From contig NZ_CP121194.1 in the NCBI RefSeq assembly GCF_039993895.1, positions 2,852,001 to 2,916,000 on the forward strand: a DNA stretch of 64,000 bases, read 5' to 3'. The notes under the pieces were generated by a model. It saw only the letters and a program-made list of their open reading frames with translations. It was not told the DNA's origin and made no database searches. The position numbers and the translations under genes were made by a program. The DNA is from Edaphobacter paludis. Its GTDB lineage: Bacteria; Acidobacteriota; Terriglobia; Terriglobales; Acidobacteriaceae. Below are positions 17,798-27,086 of the stretch, one piece after another (the stretch's first letter is position 1; each line of letters starts with the position of its first letter).

Positions 17798-18763
17798 TTA
17801 TGGGATGAGGAGCAGCTTGCCCGTAGTGATGCGGGATTCGAGGTCGCGGTGGGCGTGAGCGGCGTCCGTCAGGGGATAGGTGTGTTCGAGGCGGAGCTTG
17901 AGTGTGCCGTCGGCGATGGAGTTGAGGACTGCAGTGGCGCGGAGTTCGAGGTCCTGCCGGGTGGCGATGTAATCCTTGAGCGTGGGCCGGGTGATGTAGA
18001 GCGAGCCGAGGGCGGAGAGCTTAATTAGGTCGAAGGGTGGAACCGCGCCGCTGGAGCCGCCGAAGAGCACGAGCGTACCGCGAGGCCGGAGGACTTCGAG
18101 CGACTTGTCGAAGGTAGATTTACCCACCGAATCATAGACAGCGTTGAGACCCTTGGGGGCTTGCTTTTTGATCTTCGCGGCGAAGTCTTCCTGGGTATAG
18201 AGAATCACTTCGTCGGCCCCGGCAGCGCGTGAGAGGGCAGCTTTCTCTTCGCTGGAGACGGTGGTGAACACGCGGGCACCGAGGGACTTTGCCATCTGGG
18301 TGAGAAGCAGTCCTACGCCTCCGGCGCCCGCGTGGATGAGGACTTCGTCGCCGCGGCGAATGGGGTAGGTGGAGTGGGCGAGGTAGTGGGCGGTCATGCC
18401 CTGCAGCATGGCTCCTGCGGCCTGCTGGAAGGTAACCGCTTCAGGGATTTGGACGAGGCGATCGGCGGGAGCTACCGCCAGTTGCGCGTAGGTTCCGGGA
18501 ACGCCGCACCAGGCCACGCGGTCACCCGCCTTTACCATGGTGACGTTATCTCCAGTCGCGACGACAGTTCCGGCTGCCTCCTGGCCGAGAGTGTAGGGAA
18601 GTTTCGCGGGATATCGGCCCTCGCGAAAGTAGACGTCGATGAAATTGACGCCGGAGGCTTCGAGTCGAACGAGGGCTTCGCCGGGACCGGGGGTTGGAGT
18701 AGGTAGATCGCGGAGGGTGAGAACTTCGGGACCGCCGGTGGCGAGGATCTGGATGGCTTGCAT
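17798..18763 (-). CDS. Quinone oxidoreductase (zeta-crystallin type MDR)
   Basis: A 321-aa medium-chain reductase without zinc ligands. The N-terminal GroES-like domain has ASGVNFIDVYFREGRYP, characteristic of NADPH:quinone reductases. The Rossmann domain has HAGAGGVGLLLTQMAKSLGA for NADPH binding. It would reduce quinones or enones in the cytoplasm. It stands alone between the riboswitch region and a divergent lipoprotein gene. Confidence 0.9.
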   Translation of the reverse strand: MQAIQILATGGPEVLTLRDLPTPTPGPGEALVRLEASGVNFIDVYFREGRYPAKLPYTLGQEAAGTVVATGDNVTMVKAGDRVAWCGVPGTYAQLAVAPADRLVQIPEAVTFQQAAGAMLQGMTAHYLAHSTYPIRRGDEVLIHAGAGGVGLLLTQMAKSLGARVFTTVSSEEKAALSRAAGADEVILYTQEDFAAKIKKQAPKGLNAVYDSVGKSTFDKSLEVLRPRGTLVLFGGSSGAVPPFDLIKLSALGSLYITRPTLKDYIATRQDLELRATAVLNSIADGTLKLRLEHTYPLTDAAHAHRDLESRITTGKLLLIP

Positions 18764-18898
18764 TCTGAATTGGATGCGCCGCGCGGGCCAACGATCATTG
18801 CAGTCTTTGTGACTGGAAGAGCTTCCAGACTTTCTGAAATTCCTGTTCTGGATTTACGCTTACCGCATAATGGATAGGTCACTTTTTGAGGTGCACGG

Positions 18899-19435
18899 AT
18901 GCGGTATGGGCTGGGTCGTTGGCAAGCAAAGGGGCGGTGGGCCGGATTGCTCGGCGCGGGGTTGGCAGTAGCTATCCTGGGTTGTCATGAGAAGAAGCAG
19001 GATTTGTCCATCGCCGGAGTAGCCCCGGAAGCATCTGCATTGCTGGCGGACAAGGGAGCGGCGGCAATCGCGACGGTCTGTACTCGGCAATCGTATGCAA
19101 CGGCAAAGGTGGGGCTGATTGCAGGCGAGACGGGACTACAGGAAGACGTGTTCGAGATGCGCGATCCAGTGTCGTTTACGATCGTACCTTACCGTCTGCG
19201 GGCAACGGTGAGGCTGGAGGCGTTACTTCGGCAAGGAGCGGGGGCAGCCGGGCGTCCCAAGGATCAAACCCAATGTATGCAGGACTTTGCCGATCACTTG
19301 AAGACACTAAGCGATCCGTTGGTCGAGGCAGCCAGGAGCCAGAAGGCAGTCGACGCGCTGGCCTTCCACGACGCCGAAAAAGAGGCCCAGCAGGAGATCG
19401 AGACACAGGAGCGGATGGAAAAGAGCTCTCGATAA
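18899..19435 (+). CDS. Putative lipoprotein of unknown function
   Basis: A 178-aa protein whose N-terminus has basic residues, a hydrophobic stretch and a lipobox (LAVAILGC, Cys at about 29). The mature part is helical and ends in a charged coiled-coil-like tail (AFHDAEKEAQQEIETQERME). No family is recognised. It diverges from the quinone oxidoreductase and is convergent with the glycosyltransferase, 8 bp apart. The role is unknown. Confidence 0.7.
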   Translation: MRYGLGRWQAKGRWAGLLGAGLAVAILGCHEKKQDLSIAGVAPEASALLADKGAAAIATVCTRQSYATAKVGLIAGETGLQEDVFEMRDPVSFTIVPYRLRATVRLEALLRQGAGAAGRPKDQTQCMQDFADHLKTLSDPLVEAARSQKAVDALAFHDAEKEAQQEIETQERMEKSSR

Positions 19436-19443
19436 CAGTCTTA

Positions 19444-20418
19444 TTACTGGAGCAGGCTCTCTTCAGAGCGCAGACGAATGACGCGGTCCACCGCATAAGG
19501 GGCGCGGTGGGCGGCGGTGAAGAAGTGGCGCACCTGTAGCTCTCCAAGCAGGCCGATCCCCATCATCTGAATTCCCGCGAGAATGAGGATACCGGCGATG
19601 ACAAAGATGGGGCCGTGCTGGTCCATGACGGGTTGCCCAGTGATGAGCTTGAGGATGAAGAGCCAGATGGCAAGGCCGGAACCAGTGGCCATGCCAAGCG
19701 CTCCGATCGTCCCGAAGAAGTGCAGCGGGCGGGTCATGTACTTCAGTAGAAATCGGATGGTCAGCAGATCGAAGAACACGCGGAAGGTGCGTGAGATGCC
19801 ATAGTGGCTCTTGCCGAACTCGCGTGCCGGGTTTGAGATGGGAATTTCGCAGATGCTGGCTCCGTACCAGGACGCGAGCGCCGGAATGAAGCGGTGCATC
19901 TCGCCGTAGAGGGGGATGTTCTGGATGACCTCGCGGCGGTATGCCTTGAAGGTAGTGCCGAAGTCGTGGATGTTGACGCCGCTCAGGGTCGCCATGAGCC
20001 AGTTGGCGGCACGCGAAGGAATTCGGCGCATGATGAAGTTATCGCCCCGGTGCGAACGCCAGCCGCTTACGACGTCGTAGCCTTCCTCCAGCTTCGAGAG
20101 AAATGTGGGGATCTCGTTGGGATCGTGCTGCAGGTCGCCGTCCATAGCGAGAATGAACTCACCCGTAGCGTGGTCGAAGCCCGCGGCTAGCGCTGAAGTC
20201 TGACCAAAGTTGCGGCGCAGCTTGACGACCAGTACGCGGCTATCTACGGCCGCAATCTCTTCCAACAGGCGATAGGTGCGGTCACGGGAGCCGTCATCGA
20301 CGAAGACCAGTTCGAATGTGTCGCCTACATGCTCCATGATGGCCTTCAGGCGGTCGTAGAGCGTGGTGACATTCTCTTCTTCGTTATGAAACGGCACGAC
20401 AATGGAATATTTCGACAC
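19444..20418 (-). CDS. Family 2 glycosyltransferase with C-terminal membrane helices (GtrB/ArnC-like)
   Basis: A 324-aa polyprenyl-phosphate glycosyltransferase of the DPM1/GtrB group. It starts KYSIVVPFHNEEENVTTLYD, binds the nucleotide with FVDDGSRDRT and metal with AMDGDLQHDP. Two C-terminal membrane helices (about 235-260 and 270-298) anchor it. Such enzymes load a sugar onto undecaprenyl phosphate at the inner membrane for later transfer to glycans or lipid A. The start is a GTG with GGGGAG upstream. The sugar is not deducible. Confidence 0.87.
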   Translation of the reverse strand: MSKYSIVVPFHNEEENVTTLYDRLKAIMEHVGDTFELVFVDDGSRDRTYRLLEEIAAVDSRVLVVKLRRNFGQTSALAAGFDHATGEFILAMDGDLQHDPNEIPTFLSKLEEGYDVVSGWRSHRGDNFIMRRIPSRAANWLMATLSGVNIHDFGTTFKAYRREVIQNIPLYGEMHRFIPALASWYGASICEIPISNPAREFGKSHYGISRTFRVFFDLLTIRFLLKYMTRPLHFFGTIGALGMATGSGLAIWLFILKLITGQPVMDQHGPIFVIAGILILAGIQMMGIGLLGELQVRHFFTAAHRAPYAVDRVIRLRSEESLLQ

Positions 20419-20524
20419 TTTGTAATGATACTCCCCGGACGTCTATGATTTAGACACATTTACAGCGGAGGAGTTGCACTTTTTATTCGGAATGTGGGCT
20501 TTTCACGAAATTTGAAGCTGGGGG

Positions 20525-20601
20525 TGGTGGCCCGGGCAGGAGTCCAACCTGCGACCTTCGCGTTAGGAGTGCGCTGCTCTATGCAACTGAGCTACCGGGC
20601 C
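20525..20601 (-). tRNA. tRNA-Arg (anticodon CCU), CCA encoded
   Basis: A 77-nt cloverleaf on the minus strand. The acceptor is GGCCCGG/CCGGGCC with discriminator A and encoded CCA, the D stem GCTC/GAGC, the T stem GCAGG/CCTGC, and the anticodon CCT at 20565-20567. It decodes AGG. The anticodon stem is weak: G27-A43 and A31-C39 are mismatched. The D loop has C in place of G19 and the T loop has G in place of C56, a matching double change. Confidence 0.88.
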
Positions 20602-20674
20602 AGATGACGTATCGATGACAGTGTATCGCGGCGATTCCCCGCGACACGATGCTAAACTTGAAGATGGAGAATTT

Positions 20675-21910
20675 ATGCCTGATATACAGCGTCGGCGTGC
20701 GGTAACGGTAAATGTAGGTGGAGTTCGTGTGGGTTCGGATGCACCAGTCGTGGTGCAGTCCATGACGAATACGGACACGGCAGACGTGGAATCGACCGTG
20801 CAGCAGGTGGCTGCGCTGGCACGCGCCGGCTCCGAGATGGTGCGCGTCACGGTGAACAATGATGAGGCAGCGAAAGCTGTCCCTTACATCGTTGAAGAAC
20901 TGGCGAAGAAGGGCTGGACGACTCCGATCATTGGGGACTTCCACTACAACGGACATCAGCTGCTGGCCAAATATCCCGATACCGCAGAGGCATTGGCGAA
21001 GTACAGGATCAATCCCGGCAACTGCTCGATTGGGCGCAAGGATGACGACAATTTTCGAACCATGGTTGAGGTCGCAGTCAAGCACCAAAAACCCGTGCGC
21101 ATCGGGGTGAACTGGGGCTCCCTCGACCAGGCCCTGTTGACGAAGATGATGGATGAGAACTCCAAGACCGCCAATCCCTTGCCCGCGCGTGACGTGATGA
21201 TGGAGGCAATGGTGGTGTCGGCGCTCGACAATGCGGCTGCGGCTGAGCGCTATGGATTGCGTCGCGACCAGATTCTACTGTCGGCCAAAGTCTCCGGAGT
21301 GCGCGACCTGATCGATGTTTATACGGAGCTGGCAAAGCGGTGCAACTATGCTCTGCATCTTGGCCTGACCGAGGCCGGCATGGGAATGAAAGGCGTGGTG
21401 GCCTCGACGGCTGGATTGGCCCCTCTATTGCTTTCTGGAATTGGGGATACGATTCGGGTGAGTCTGACGCCGACCCCAGGGGGGGATCGCAGCGAAGAGG
21501 TTCGCTGTGGTCAGCAGATTTTGCAATCGCTGGGAATTCGCAGCTTTATGCCCCAGGTGACGAGCTGCCCAGGGTGCGGGCGGACGACTTCGACCTACTT
21601 CCAGGAATTGGCAGAGCGCGTGCAGGGATATCTGGTGGCGTCCATGCCGGAGTGGAAAAAGCGATACCCGGGAGTGGAAGAATTGAAGCTGGCGGTAATG
21701 GGTTGCATTGTTAATGGACCCGGAGAAAGTAAACACGCCAATATTGGCATCTCACTTCCAGGAACCTTTGAAGAGCCGAAGGCTCCGGTATATGTTGACG
21801 GAAAATTGTTTACGACATTGAAGGGCGACAGGATCGTCGAAGAGTTTCAAGTGATCCTGGACGAGTACGTCGAAAAGCGGTATGGACATGAGTTGGTAGG
21901 GAGTTTGTAG
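20675..21910 (+). CDS. ispG: 4-hydroxy-3-methylbut-2-enyl diphosphate synthase (flavodoxin)
   Basis: A 411-aa IspG/GcpE enzyme of the MEP isoprenoid pathway that converts MEcPP to HMBPP using a [4Fe-4S] cluster. The cluster ligands are readable in SCPGCGRTT and [11 protein letters not shown] (three Cys and one Glu). The N-terminal TIM barrel starts with [20 protein letters not shown] and has [12 protein letters not shown] 20675 follows GATGGAGA; the longer frame from 20615 would run into the tRNA flank. It is a single gene, divergent from the tRNA. Confidence 0.95.
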   Translation: MPDIQRRRAVTVNVGGVRVGSDAPVVVQSMTNTDTADVESTVQQVAALARAGSEMVRVTVNNDEAAKAVPYIVEELAKKGWTTPIIGDFHYNGHQLLAKYPDTAEALAKYRINPGNCSIGRKDDDNFRTMVEVAVKHQKPVRIGVNWGSLDQALLTKMMDENSKTANPLPARDVMMEAMVVSALDNAAAAERYGLRRDQILLSAKVSGVRDLIDVYTELAKRCNYALHLGLTEAGMGMKGVVASTAGLAPLLLSGIGDTIRVSLTPTPGGDRSEEVRCGQQILQSLGIRSFMPQVTSCPGCGRTTSTYFQELAERVQGYLVASMPEWKKRYPGVEELKLAVMGCIVNGPGESKHANIGISLPGTFEEPKAPVYVDGKLFTTLKGDRIVEEFQVILDEYVEKRYGHELVGSL

Positions 21911-22036
21911 ACTGCATCCGTCTTTCCACCTGTATCAATAGCTTGGATGTATTGTTACTTAGTAAGAAATACAGCACCGAATGCGTAGCTAAAAGCATCG
22001 GCCATAACCGCTTTTTCCTCCCCGAAAGAGAGTTGT

Positions 22037-23035
22037 ATGTCTTACCAATTGATACTCGCCCGCACTTTACAGAGACTGGGAATACTCCGCGCACTCGAAC
22101 TGTGGCGGTCAAAGCCCGGCATTCTGATTGTGAATCATCATCGGATCGGCACGCCTGATGAGACTGGCTTTGACCGGGACCTGTTCAGCGCAACTGCCGA
22201 CGAACTGGATGCGCAGGTCCAATACTTCAAGCAGCGGGCTCCGATCATCTCCGGCGAGGAGTTGGAAGACCTCGTATCTGGCAGGACTCCGCTAAAGCGG
22301 CTTTATGTAGCATTTACATTTGACGATGGATACCTCGACAATTACACCAAGGCCTTCGACGTCTTCCGCAGCGCGGGAACCACGGCGGCGTTTTTCCTGG
22401 TCACCGATTATGTGGGAACGGCCACCGTGCCTTGGTGGGACGAGATTGCCTATAGGGTGCGGAATACCAGGAGAACAGAGATCAATCTCGAGTATCCGAC
22501 ACCCCTGAAAGTTCCGCTGAATGGACACCGGGAAGCCTCGATCGCCACCGTCCTCCAGCATTACAAACGCACCGATAATATTTGTGGCGAGGAGTTTCTG
22601 GCTGAGATCCGCCGTGAGACCGAGTGCGACCTTCCTTTGCCGAAGCGACGTTTTCTGAACTGGGACGAAGCCCGTGAGATGCGTGACGCGGGAATGGCGA
22701 TTGGGTCACACACCCGTTCGCATGCAATTCTCGGTCGGCTTTCGCCGGAGTTGCAGAAGCAGGAGCTTGAGGATTCGAAGAAAGAGATTGAAGCTCGGCT
22801 AGGAAGTAAAGTGAGGGGCCTCGCCTACCCGGTGGGCGCGAGAAACTGCTTCAGCCATGCTACGGAACAGATCGCCATGGATGCGGGATATAGCATGTGC
22901 TTCTCGGCGTACGGAGGCATGAACGACGCCACTCACTTGAATCGAAGCAATCTGCTGCGCGGGACGGTGCCATCGAATCCGGAAAGATTCCGGGCCGTGG
23001 CAACGGTGAGAACTAGTCTGGGGCGGCATCTCTAG
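22037..23035 (+). CDS. Polysaccharide deacetylase (CE4 family)
   Basis: A 332-aa NodB-homology protein. The metal and catalytic motif is FTFDDGYLDNY (about 94-104) and the second motif is SHTRSHAILGRL; RGLAYPVGARN forms the later loop. CE4 enzymes remove N-acetyl groups from chitin-like, peptidoglycan or exopolysaccharide chains. No signal peptide is obvious, so a cytoplasmic or unconventional location is possible. The 3' end overlaps the convergent glycosyltransferase gene by 4 bp. The polymer is unknown. Confidence 0.87.
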   Translation: MSYQLILARTLQRLGILRALELWRSKPGILIVNHHRIGTPDETGFDRDLFSATADELDAQVQYFKQRAPIISGEELEDLVSGRTPLKRLYVAFTFDDGYLDNYTKAFDVFRSAGTTAAFFLVTDYVGTATVPWWDEIAYRVRNTRRTEINLEYPTPLKVPLNGHREASIATVLQHYKRTDNICGEEFLAEIRRETECDLPLPKRRFLNWDEAREMRDAGMAIGSHTRSHAILGRLSPELQKQELEDSKKEIEARLGSKVRGLAYPVGARNCFSHATEQIAMDAGYSMCFSAYGGMNDATHLNRSNLLRGTVPSNPERFRAVATVRTSLGRHL

Positions 23036-24204
23036 GAAGTGCGTGCGATCTTTTGGCGGAGTTCGGCGAGCGAGTAGAAGGTGCCTCGCCAGGTAACTCC
23101 TCCCTGCTTGAGGGTGATGAACATGGAGCGTAGCAGGCTGTAGATGAAGAGTATTGCGCTTGCCGGGAAGAAAACGGCGTACCAGGCAGAGATACCGCTA
23201 AGCCGACCGGCGAGACGATAGAGCATCGCTATCCCTGCGATGGTGATGACAGCGGGGATACGTGTCGCGGGTGATATCAGGAACGCAAGCGGGGCCAGGT
23301 AGAAGAGGGTCAGCCAGGCGCAGGCGGCCAGCAAAAAAGAGATGTGAAATTGGAAGACGGCGAAGAGGTTTTTCGTCATCACTCCGACCACGCCCATGGC
23401 CCCCCGCGCCCAGTGGACTTTGACGAGGCCTGGAGAGACAGCCACGCGCTGGCGAAGTTTCATTACCTTCACGAGGCGGGCGAGGGTCAGGTCTTCCAGG
23501 ATCTCCATCCGCACCGCTTCGAACCCGCCTAGCTTCTGGTAAGCAGAGGCGCGGAGCAGGCAGAACGCCCCAATGCCTATGAAGTCGCGCACGGCCCGAG
23601 GATTGTCGGCGCGCCAAGGACGCGTGGCCCAGAGGCCGAGGACCTGGAGGAAGCCGAGGAGCATGCCTTCGCCGGAGGTCTTAATGATAGGAGTGGGTAG
23701 GGTGACGAAATGGTCAGCCCTGGTAGCAACGGCTTGCGCAAGGCAGCGTCGGATGGCATCGGGACGGAAGAGGATGTCGGCGTCAGTGAAGAGGAGGTAG
23801 TCGGAACTGGCATGACGAGCGGCGAACGCCATCGCGTGCGTCTTGCCCAGCCAGTTAGGTGGAAGTTCGGTTACGCGGAGGACATGCAGCTTTGCCGGGT
23901 GTTCCACGGCGAGAGCTTCCATGATCGCGCCAGTCCGATCAGTGGATCGGTCATTGATAGCGATGATCTGGAGGTTGGCGTAGTCCTGTTGCAGGAGAGA
24001 CTCGAGGCAGGCGGCTACGTCTGCAGCCTCATTGCGTGCGGGCACGATGACGGTGAGGGATGGATTCCCATCGGGAGTTACGTCGTATTGGGGCAGGGTG
24101 ATATCTGGAATGTGAGGGAGGCCGCGCGCCGCGCCGATCGCCTTCCAGACCCAGGCAACGGCGACCGGCCACGCCAGATAAGGCAGGATGTGCGTTGCAT
24201 TCAT
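23032..24204 (-). CDS. Membrane glycosyltransferase family 2, HpnB-like
   Basis: A 390-aa protein. An N-terminal helix precedes a GT-A domain with SLTVIVPARNEAADVAACLE, NDRSTDRT, the DxD motif in FTDADILF and EDLTLARLVK. Three to four C-terminal helices follow (about 285-375). The layout matches the hopene-associated glycosyltransferase HpnB group, although no squalene-hopene cyclase is nearby. It overlaps the MFS gene by ATGA, so the two share an operon. The acceptor lipid or sugar is not evident. Confidence 0.82.
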   Translation of the reverse strand: MNATHILPYLAWPVAVAWVWKAIGAARGLPHIPDITLPQYDVTPDGNPSLTVIVPARNEAADVAACLESLLQQDYANLQIIAINDRSTDRTGAIMEALAVEHPAKLHVLRVTELPPNWLGKTHAMAFAARHASSDYLLFTDADILFRPDAIRRCLAQAVATRADHFVTLPTPIIKTSGEGMLLGFLQVLGLWATRPWRADNPRAVRDFIGIGAFCLLRASAYQKLGGFEAVRMEILEDLTLARLVKVMKLRQRVAVSPGLVKVHWARGAMGVVGVMTKNLFAVFQFHISFLLAACAWLTLFYLAPLAFLISPATRIPAVITIAGIAMLYRLAGRLSGISAWYAVFFPASAILFIYSLLRSMFITLKQGGVTWRGTFYSLAELRQKIARTS

Positions 24205-25499
24205 GCGGCTGTCGACATCTCGGGTGAGTGCAATTCGGGAGCGTATCTCGATCCCACAAAGAAGATGACGGACGCGAGAACCAGGGTGACAAGGGTGGCT
24301 CCGAGGCCGGTGTTGAGATTGCTTCGGTCGCTGATGCTTCCGATGATACGCGGAGAGATGGCATCGCCGAGTGCGTGGATAATGAAGAGCTGTCCGGCGA
24401 GCGCGGTGGCGCGGATCTCCGGGCGCACAGCATTGACCGTGGCTGCGTTGACTGGCCCAGTTCCGAGGAAGATGAGGAAGATGGCGACGGCAAGGGCCGG
24501 GAGCGTGAAAGCCTTAGGCCCAAAGAAGCAGACGAGCGCAGGGGGAACAGCTAACAACGCGCTCCATGCGGGCACGAGGTAAAGTGCTTTGGAATTCTTA
24601 TGCGACCACTTCTGTGCGACCGTACCGCCGACGATGGTACCGAGCAGACCGGTAACTACAGTGATAGCTCCCATGACATAGGCGGCGGAGGACTCGCTGC
24701 GGCCGTTGACGCGCTGGAGGAACGAAGGCATCCACCACGAGATTCCGCCCAGCGAGAAGGTGACGGCCGCGTAGCCGAGGATCGAGGCGAGATAAGCCTT
24801 GTTCTTGAGGAGCGTAAGGACGGTGTCCTTCTTCAGTTCGGCTTTATCGTGCTGGCTGGCTCCGCGCGCAGGTTCCTTCATGAAGAAGGCGATGAGGAGC
24901 GCAATGATGACGCCGGGGCCCGCCGAGACGATGAACGACATGCGCCAGCCGTAGTGCTGGCCGACAGTGCCGCCTATGAGATAGCCGAGGGCCGCGCCGA
25001 CGGGGATGGCTACGTTGAAGACGGTGAGGACTCGGTTGCGCTGGTCTTCGGGGTAGAAGTCCGCGAGGATGGCGGGAGCGAAGATGCCAAAGCTGGCTTC
25101 ACCGATTCCGAGCGCTGCGTGGCGGATGTTGAGCGAGTCGTAGGAGTGGACGGTAGCAGTGAAGAAGTTGATGCTACTCCAGAAGAGGGCGGCGATGACG
25201 ATCATCGGCTTACGCGGAAAGCGGTCGCCCAGCCAGCCGGTGATCGGCGAGGTGAGCATGTAGGCCAACATGAACCAAAGGGTGAGCGAACCGATCTGCG
25301 CGTCGGTGGTGTGAAACTCGCCCTTTATCTGTTCCTGAACGCCGGGAAGAATGTAGCGGTCGATATAGTTGACGAAGTTGAGGGCGGTGAGCAGGACCAG
25401 AGCGGTGGTGGCTCCTACGACAGTGGCGGCGCCAGGAGTGGGTTTGGTCACAGAGGCCATGTTGGGAAGGATAGCAGCGGATGGTGGTTGTCCGGTCAT
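24201..25499 (-). CDS. MFS transporter, Spinster-like
   Basis: A 432-aa major-facilitator protein with about twelve membrane helices. The family signatures are FVNYIDRYILPGVQEQIKGE near the N-terminus, the loop 2-3 motif GWLGDRFPRKP and GIGEASFGIFAPAILADFYP, which are typical of the Spinster/sphingolipid-type branch. Bacterial members may export lipids or organic anions, but the substrate is unknown. ATG 25499 follows GAGGAAATGCG. Coupled translation with the HpnB-like glycosyltransferase suggests a shared envelope function. Confidence 0.87.
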   Translation of the reverse strand: MTGQPPSAAILPNMASVTKPTPGAATVVGATTALVLLTALNFVNYIDRYILPGVQEQIKGEFHTTDAQIGSLTLWFMLAYMLTSPITGWLGDRFPRKPMIVIAALFWSSINFFTATVHSYDSLNIRHAALGIGEASFGIFAPAILADFYPEDQRNRVLTVFNVAIPVGAALGYLIGGTVGQHYGWRMSFIVSAGPGVIIALLIAFFMKEPARGASQHDKAELKKDTVLTLLKNKAYLASILGYAAVTFSLGGISWWMPSFLQRVNGRSESSAAYVMGAITVVTGLLGTIVGGTVAQKWSHKNSKALYLVPAWSALLAVPPALVCFFGPKAFTLPALAVAIFLIFLGTGPVNAATVNAVRPEIRATALAGQLFIIHALGDAISPRIIGSISDRSNLNTGLGATLVTLVLASVIFFVGSRYAPELHSPEMSTAA

Positions 25500-25507
25500 C
25501 GCATTTC

Positions 25508-25572
25508 CTCAGGTACCACCCTCCCACCTTAAAGTATCCAAAGTCTTCAAAACAAGAGACCTAAGTCCGGAC
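25508..25572 (+). repeat. Dispersed intergenic element, copy A
   Basis: About 65 nt starting near GGTACC and containing CCAAAGTCTTC, AAACAAGAGAC and CTAAGTCCGG. It is closely matched, in the other orientation, by 63020-63085. It lies in the 330-bp gap before the acyltransferase gene. Confidence 0.65.
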
Positions 25573-25574
25573 TT
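25563..25574. repeat. 12-bp perfect palindrome
   Basis: AAGTCCGGACTT is a perfect palindrome at the end of dispersed element A. Its GTCCGG core recurs in the hairpin 24 bp downstream. Confidence 0.5.
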
Positions 25575-25597
25575 CGGTGCAGAAGTCACGCTTAAAC

Positions 25598-25627
25598 ACG
25601 TTAGTCCGGCGTTGGCCGGACTAACGT
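25598..25627 (+). terminator. Strong hairpin after the dispersed element
   Basis: ACGTTAGTCCGG and CCGGACTAACGT form a perfect 12-bp stem around CGTTGG. Only TTCGC follows, so termination is plausible but not certain. The remaining sequence up to 25830 shows no further structure that can be named. Confidence 0.45.
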
Positions 25628-25830
25628 TTCGCTGATTTAAGGATAGCAGGCATGTCAAGCGATGAGATGTTGGAAAGCACATAAGACCCTACTTCTCCGA
25701 GGGAGATACCTTGTAGCTTTGGCCCAACCGAATCCCATGTGCTACCGTACGTAGGCCTTCGCGCTCTATGGTTACAAGTCACGGGTACCGTTCCAGATTC
25801 GGCATGAGATACGTAATCGAGGTGAACCGG

Positions 25831-27066
25831 ATGCAGTCGACAATCAGCGAATCCACCGGCGAGGTCGTCCAGGCAGCAACGAGGCCGATCGCGGCGCCAG
25901 GGCCTCCGCGCAACGTTGCCGTCGATGCTTATCGTGGCTTGGTCATGCTGCTGATGATGGGCGAAGTGCTAAGCTTCGCCGCCGTCGCACGCGCATTTCC
26001 GCATAGTCTCTTCTGGCACATTCTCGCGTACAACCAGACGCATGTGGAATGGGCGGGACTGGGTCTTCATGACATGATCCAGCCGTCGTTCACGTTTCTG
26101 GTGGGTGTTGCCCTTCCCTATTCCATCCATAGCCGTATTCGCAAAGGGCAGAGCTTTCAAAAGCAACTGGCGCATACTCTGTGGCGCAGCCTGATCCTCA
26201 TTGCGCTTGGGATCTTCCTGCGCTCCACCCATAGCCAGCAGACCTACTTCACATTTGAAGACACGTTGACGCAGATCGGCATGGGGTACACGTTTGCGTT
26301 CTTATTGGCGTATTGCCGTCCGCGCTGGCAGTGGATAGCGCTGGCCGTGATCCTTTTTGGGTACTGGCTGGCGTGGGCGATCTATCCTGCTCCGGGACCG
26401 AACTTTAACTACGCCGCGGTTGGCGTTCCTGCCGACTGGCACCACAACTTCACTGGATTCGCCGCGCACTGGAACAAGAACAGCAACCTCGGACAGGCCT
26501 TCGACGTCTGGTTCCTGAACCTCTTTCCACGCGCATCGCGCTTTGTTTTCAACGAGGGCGGATATCTTACGCTGAGCTTCATTCCTACACTGGGGACGAT
26601 GCTGCTTGGTCTACGAGCAGGCGAGTGGTTCCGATCGGCTGCGCCTAAGATTCCGGTGAAGCGTTTTTTGATTGCGGGAACGCTTCTTGTCGCTGCGGCG
26701 CTGCTGCTGCACGCAACGGGAGTATGCCCTATCGTGAAGCGCATCTGGACGCCGGCCTGGACGCTGTTCAGCGGCGGACTCTGCTTCTACTTCCTCGCGT
26801 CGTTCTCGTGGGTCATCGACGTGAAGTTGCATCGCCGCTGGGCATTCCCGCTGGTGGTCGTCGGCATGAACTCGATCGCGGCCTACCTGATCGCCGATCT
26901 ATTTGGAGAGTCTATCCAACGCAATCTGCATATCCATCTTGGCTACCGGATCTTCCAGCTATTTGGAACGGCGCTGGAGCCGCTGATGTTCGGCCTCGTC
27001 GCGCTGCTGATCTACTGGTCGATCCTGTTTTGGATGTATCGCAGAAAAATTTTCCTGCGCATCTGA
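25831..27066 (+). CDS. Membrane acyltransferase, HGSNAT/DUF5009-like
   Basis: A 411-aa protein with about ten membrane helices. NVAVDAYRGLVMLLMMGE near the N-terminus and MIQPSFTFLVGVALPYSIH with its conserved region match the heparan-alpha-glucosaminide N-acetyltransferase-like (NagX/DUF5009) family. Such proteins are thought to acetylate sugars across the membrane. ATG 25831 follows AGGTGAACCGG. The gene is convergent with queF, 20 bp apart. The substrate is unknown. Confidence 0.83.
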   Translation: MQSTISESTGEVVQAATRPIAAPGPPRNVAVDAYRGLVMLLMMGEVLSFAAVARAFPHSLFWHILAYNQTHVEWAGLGLHDMIQPSFTFLVGVALPYSIHSRIRKGQSFQKQLAHTLWRSLILIALGIFLRSTHSQQTYFTFEDTLTQIGMGYTFAFLLAYCRPRWQWIALAVILFGYWLAWAIYPAPGPNFNYAAVGVPADWHHNFTGFAAHWNKNSNLGQAFDVWFLNLFPRASRFVFNEGGYLTLSFIPTLGTMLLGLRAGEWFRSAAPKIPVKRFLIAGTLLVAAALLLHATGVCPIVKRIWTPAWTLFSGGLCFYFLASFSWVIDVKLHRRWAFPLVVVGMNSIAAYLIADLFGESIQRNLHIHLGYRIFQLFGTALEPLMFGLVALLIYWSILFWMYRRKIFLRI

Positions 27067-27086
27067 GACCCGCGACCGCTGCGCTG

